Under the pieces are notes generated by a model. It did no database searches and was not told where the DNA came from. It worked only from the letters and a program-made list of their open reading frames with translations. A stretch of DNA of 64,000 nt from Clostridia bacterium (GTDB lineage Bacteria; Bacillota; Clostridia; Peptostreptococcales; Anaerovoracaceae): NCBI GenBank assembly GCA_900766045.1, contig CAAFTW010000030.1, positions 1 to 64,000 of the forward strand, given 5' to 3'. The position numbers were made by a program, and so were the translations under genes. Below, one piece after another: positions 61,438 through 64,000 of the stretch. Every line of letters starts with the position of its first letter. Positions within the stretch are counted from its first letter, which is position 1.

Positions 61438-63020
61438 AATATCAGTATCGCATCCATGAAATAAGGCTGGATCTGGGTGAATCGAAATCCCGGATACCGA
61501 AAAAGATCCTCCGGAAGCTTGGAAAGGCCGGAAAGAATATGAAAATTTCCGACTGGATCATCAGAAGGGAATCCATCGATGCCCGGCACAAGGACCGGAT
61601 AAAAATGGTCTACACCGTTGATTTTACAGCGGACCGGGAGCTGAAACTGGCAAAGGCGCCGGATCTTGAGTATCATCGTGCCGTTTCCGGGACGGAGCCT
61701 CTGAAGCACCGGCCGGTCGTCGTCGGCATGGGTCCCTGCGGAATGTTTGCGGCGCTGATTCTGGCGCAGCAGGGCTACTGCCCAGTGGTCATCGAGCGCG
61801 GTGCTCCGGTGGAAGAACGTGTCGCTGATGTGCAGAAGTTCTGGGATCAGGGGGTCCTGGACCCGGAATCCAACGTGCAGTTCGGAGAGGGCGGCGCAGG
61901 AACATTTTCCGACGGAAAACTGACGACGGGAATTAAAGATCCCCGCATTCATTTTATGCTGGAAGAATTTGTAAAAGCCGGCGCTGACCCGGAGATTCTC
62001 TATGCCCACATGCCGCATATCGGAACCGATGTTCTGCGGGTCTGCGTGAAAAATATCCGTGAGCAGATTCTTTCTCTTGGGGGAGAAATCCGTTTCCATA
62101 CGCGGATGGATCGGCTGATTCTGAAACAGGATGAGGACGGCTGCAGAGTATCCGGAATCCAGCTGACAGAAAACGGAGAACAGAAAACCATAGAAGCCGA
62201 TCAGGTTATCATGGCCCTGGGGCACAGCGCCAGAGATACCTTCCGCATGCTCAGAGAGCAGAAGGTTCCGATGGAGCAGAAAGGGTTTTCCATCGGCGTC
62301 AGAATCGAGCATCCGCAGGACGTTATCGACCGGGCGCAGTACGGAGATACCGGGAATAACCTCGGGCTTCCGCCTGCTGTGTATAAGCTGAACTGGCACT
62401 GCAGGGAGAGCGGCCGTGGTGTCTACACCTTCTGCATGTGTCCGGGCGGAGAGGTCATTACCGCGTCTTCTCAGAAAGGCGGTGTAGTGACGAATGGAAT
62501 GAGCCGTCACGGGCGCGACAGCGGAAGGGCCAACAGCGCGCTTCTGGTTGACGTCAGGCCGTCTGATTTCCCGGATCCGGACGATCCGCTTTCCGGAATT
62601 GATTTTCAGGAGAAGTATGAGAAGCTGGCATTTCAGAACGGCGGATCTGACTATTCCGCACCTAAAACAAGCTGGGGAAACTTCCGTGACAAGACAGAAG
62701 ATGCCCAGCCGGTGCTCCGGTCACTTCCGGATTTTGCGGCAGCCAGTATCGATGAAGCCATGCCGCATCTTGGAAAGAAGCTGAAAGGCTTCGACAGCGA
62801 TGATGCCGTGATGACTGCGGTGGAATCCAGAAGTTCCTCTCCGGTGAGAATCCTCAGAGATGAAAATCAGCAGAGTCTGTCTGTCCGCGGGCTGTACCCG
62901 GGCGGAGAAGGCGCCGGATATGCGGGTGGAATCACAAGCTCCGCCTGTGATGGAATGAAAATTGCTGAACAGATTATTTCGTCTTTTGCCCCATGGAAGA
63001 AATTTCCTGAAAAAGGATGA
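61434..63020 (+). CDS. FAD-dependent dehydrogenase (COG2509 family)
   Basis: A 528-residue uncharacterised FAD enzyme. An N-terminal ferredoxin-like region of about 90 residues precedes the FAD domain ([11 protein letters not shown], about 98-108; [14 protein letters not shown], about 151-164; [12 protein letters not shown]-terminal [17 protein letters not shown]). The family is common beside biosynthesis and redox genes in Clostridia without a proven reaction. GTG is the only start that keeps the coupling with the preceding stop. It is the last gene of the pfkA operon. No clear terminator is seen before the next gene. Confidence 0.88.
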   Translation: MKYQYRIHEIRLDLGESKSRIPKKILRKLGKAGKNMKISDWIIRRESIDARHKDRIKMVYTVDFTADRELKLAKAPDLEYHRAVSGTEPLKHRPVVVGMGPCGMFAALILAQQGYCPVVIERGAPVEERVADVQKFWDQGVLDPESNVQFGEGGAGTFSDGKLTTGIKDPRIHFMLEEFVKAGADPEILYAHMPHIGTDVLRVCVKNIREQILSLGGEIRFHTRMDRLILKQDEDGCRVSGIQLTENGEQKTIEADQVIMALGHSARDTFRMLREQKVPMEQKGFSIGVRIEHPQDVIDRAQYGDTGNNLGLPPAVYKLNWHCRESGRGVYTFCMCPGGEVITASSQKGGVVTNGMSRHGRDSGRANSALLVDVRPSDFPDPDDPLSGIDFQEKYEKLAFQNGGSDYSAPKTSWGNFRDKTEDAQPVLRSLPDFAAASIDEAMPHLGKKLKGFDSDDAVMTAVESRSSSPVRILRDENQQSLSVRGLYPGGEGAGYAGGITSSACDGMKIAEQIISSFAPWKKFPEKG

Positions 63021-63130
63021 AATCGATCCTGAAATCAGATAAGATAGAAAGACAATGTTCTGCCGGAGCAGTATGCCGGCGGGATATGAGAAAACAGAAA
63101 CCCTTGCACTGCAGGAAAGAGAGGGATGGA

Positions 63131-64000
63131 ATGCAGAAGAAAGAAGACCAGATGGAATTTACTCCGAATACCCGGATTGAAAACGCAGTGAAAAATTTCC
63201 AGGTCGGTCAGGATGAAGAAAGCAACATGGCTTTGACCGAGGCAATCTTAACCAGCGCAGTGAACAGTGAGGAGCTGCTGGCTCCGGCTGTTCCGGCAGG
63301 CGCAGACGGAAAACCGCTGGATCTTGAATATATGACCGATGATCAGATTCAGGAATTTTTAGAGAATGAGGAGATCAGCTTTGCCATTCACGCTGTTACA
63401 GATGAGGATGGAAACGACTGGCTTCCGGTGTTTACCAGCCCGGATCAGGTTATGAAAGGCGATGTTGTCGATGTCATGGCTCATCAGATCGAGACGCTGA
63501 TGGCGATGGCTATGGACACCGATATGGCAGGAATTGTCATCAATCCCTGGGAAGCAGCGCTGAATATCCCGACAGAGACTCTGAAGGTGCTGATGGAAAG
63601 CATCCAGTCCATCAATGAGAATGCGGATGAAGAGCTGCAGGGCGATATCAACCTTGTAGAAGGTGACATCGTGAACATGGACTGCGATGCAATCGTCAAT
63701 GCCGCCAACAATACCCTGATGGGCGGAAGCGGTGTAGACGGTGCCATTCATCAGGCAGCCGGACCGGAACTGGATGCGGCATGCCGCGAACTTCACGGAT
63801 GCAGAACCGGAGAGGCCAAGATCACGGAAGGCTTCCAGCTTCCGGCCGATTACATCATCCACACGGTTGGCCCGATTTACGATGGATCGGATCAGTGCGC
63901 GGACGATCTGGCAGACTGCTACTGGAACTGCCTGAATCTGGCGATCGACTATGATATCCACACGATTGCCTTCCCGGCAATTTCAACGGGTGTATTTGGT
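63131..64000 (+). CDS. SseB-like domain plus macro domain protein, 5' part
   Basis: A partial gene running off the right edge with 290 codons seen. Residues about 20-165 resemble the SseB N-terminal domain ([16 protein letters not shown], then [14 protein letters not shown]). From about 175 a macro domain begins: [20 protein letters not shown], with the ADP-ribose loop [13 protein letters not shown] and, at the edge, [10 protein letters not shown]. Macro domains of this type remove or bind ADP-ribose and O-acetyl-ADP-ribose. The fusion suggests a stress- or ADP-ribosylation-linked protein. The start is ATG 63131 after GAAAGAGAGGG; it is preceded by a gap of about 110 bases from the FAD enzyme. 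Confidence 0.88.
   Translation, partial: MQKKEDQMEFTPNTRIENAVKNFQVGQDEESNMALTEAILTSAVNSEELLAPAVPAGADGKPLDLEYMTDDQIQEFLENEEISFAIHAVTDEDGNDWLPVFTSPDQVMKGDVVDVMAHQIETLMAMAMDTDMAGIVINPWEAALNIPTETLKVLMESIQSINENADEELQGDINLVEGDIVNMDCDAIVNAANNTLMGGSGVDGAIHQAAGPELDAACRELHGCRTGEAKITEGFQLPADYIIHTVGPIYDGSDQCADDLADCYWNCLNLAIDYDIHTIAFPAISTGVFG

Overview
The window looks like chromosomal DNA of a strictly anaerobic Clostridia-type Bacillota, probably a gut Lachnospiraceae or a relative. The evidence is Gram-positive style Shine-Dalgarno sites and sigma-A promoters, an [FeFe]-hydrogenase maturase (HydF), a TM1266-type hydrogenase regulator, the cdaA-cdaR-glmM-glmS neighbourhood, a raiA-like noncoding RNA beside hpf, the clostridial GGGtGRT/IscU-like pair, and moderate GC with AT-rich promoters. 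I see no tRNA or rRNA genes, insertion sequences, prophage or CRISPR array. Assignments rest on reading motifs, not on database searches.

Left end (1-6300): the 3' part of hydF, then on the minus strand an Xaa-Pro peptidase with a long leader, a YitT-type membrane protein and a secreted M1-type peptidase.

The most unusual region is 6302-19130, an apparently single plus-strand operon: a TM1266-family regulator; a first nitrogenase-like set (NifH-, NifD- and NifK-like); hypF-hypC-hypD-hypE, the four genes that build the Fe(CN)2CO unit of [NiFe] hydrogenases; then a second, divergent NifH/D/K-like set. No hydrogenase subunit, hypA, hypB, nifB, nifE or nifN lies in the window. The NifH proteins keep both [4Fe-4S] cysteines. 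The NifD-like proteins lack the FeMo-cofactor cysteine, and the NifK-like proteins keep only one of three P-cluster cysteines. This is not a N2-fixing nitrogenase. It could be an uncharacterised reductase or assembly system that uses, or evolved with, Hyp-type organometallic chemistry. An attenuator-like terminator precedes the operon and a strong terminator ends it. A 1.2 kb AT-rich gene-free interval follows, then a GGGtGRT protein and an IscU-like scaffold on the minus strand.

22-34 kb: gamma-class carbonic anhydrase, trpS, purC, an Rrf2 regulator with three cysteines, a small membrane protein, cysK, pepD, iscS-mnmA and gap. Sulfur and Fe-S handling recurs here.

34-43.5 kb: an FHA-SEDS (FtsW/RodA) fusion overlapping a penicillin-binding protein gene, then yhaM, recD2, comF, a diacylglycerol-kinase-like gene, a stand-alone raiA-like RNA with its own promoter and terminator, and hpf.

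43.5-53.5 kb: glmM, cdaA-cdaR (c-di-AMP synthesis and its regulator), glmS, ahcY, a ywlG-like gene and gltX.

53.5-64 kb: a second AT-rich gene-free stretch sharing TTGGTAA/TTACCAA motifs with the first, a truncated NAD(P)-binding pseudogene behind a duplicated operator-like repeat, dnaE, a tight pfkA-flavodoxin-FAD oxidoreductase operon, and a partial SseB-macro domain gene running off the right edge.
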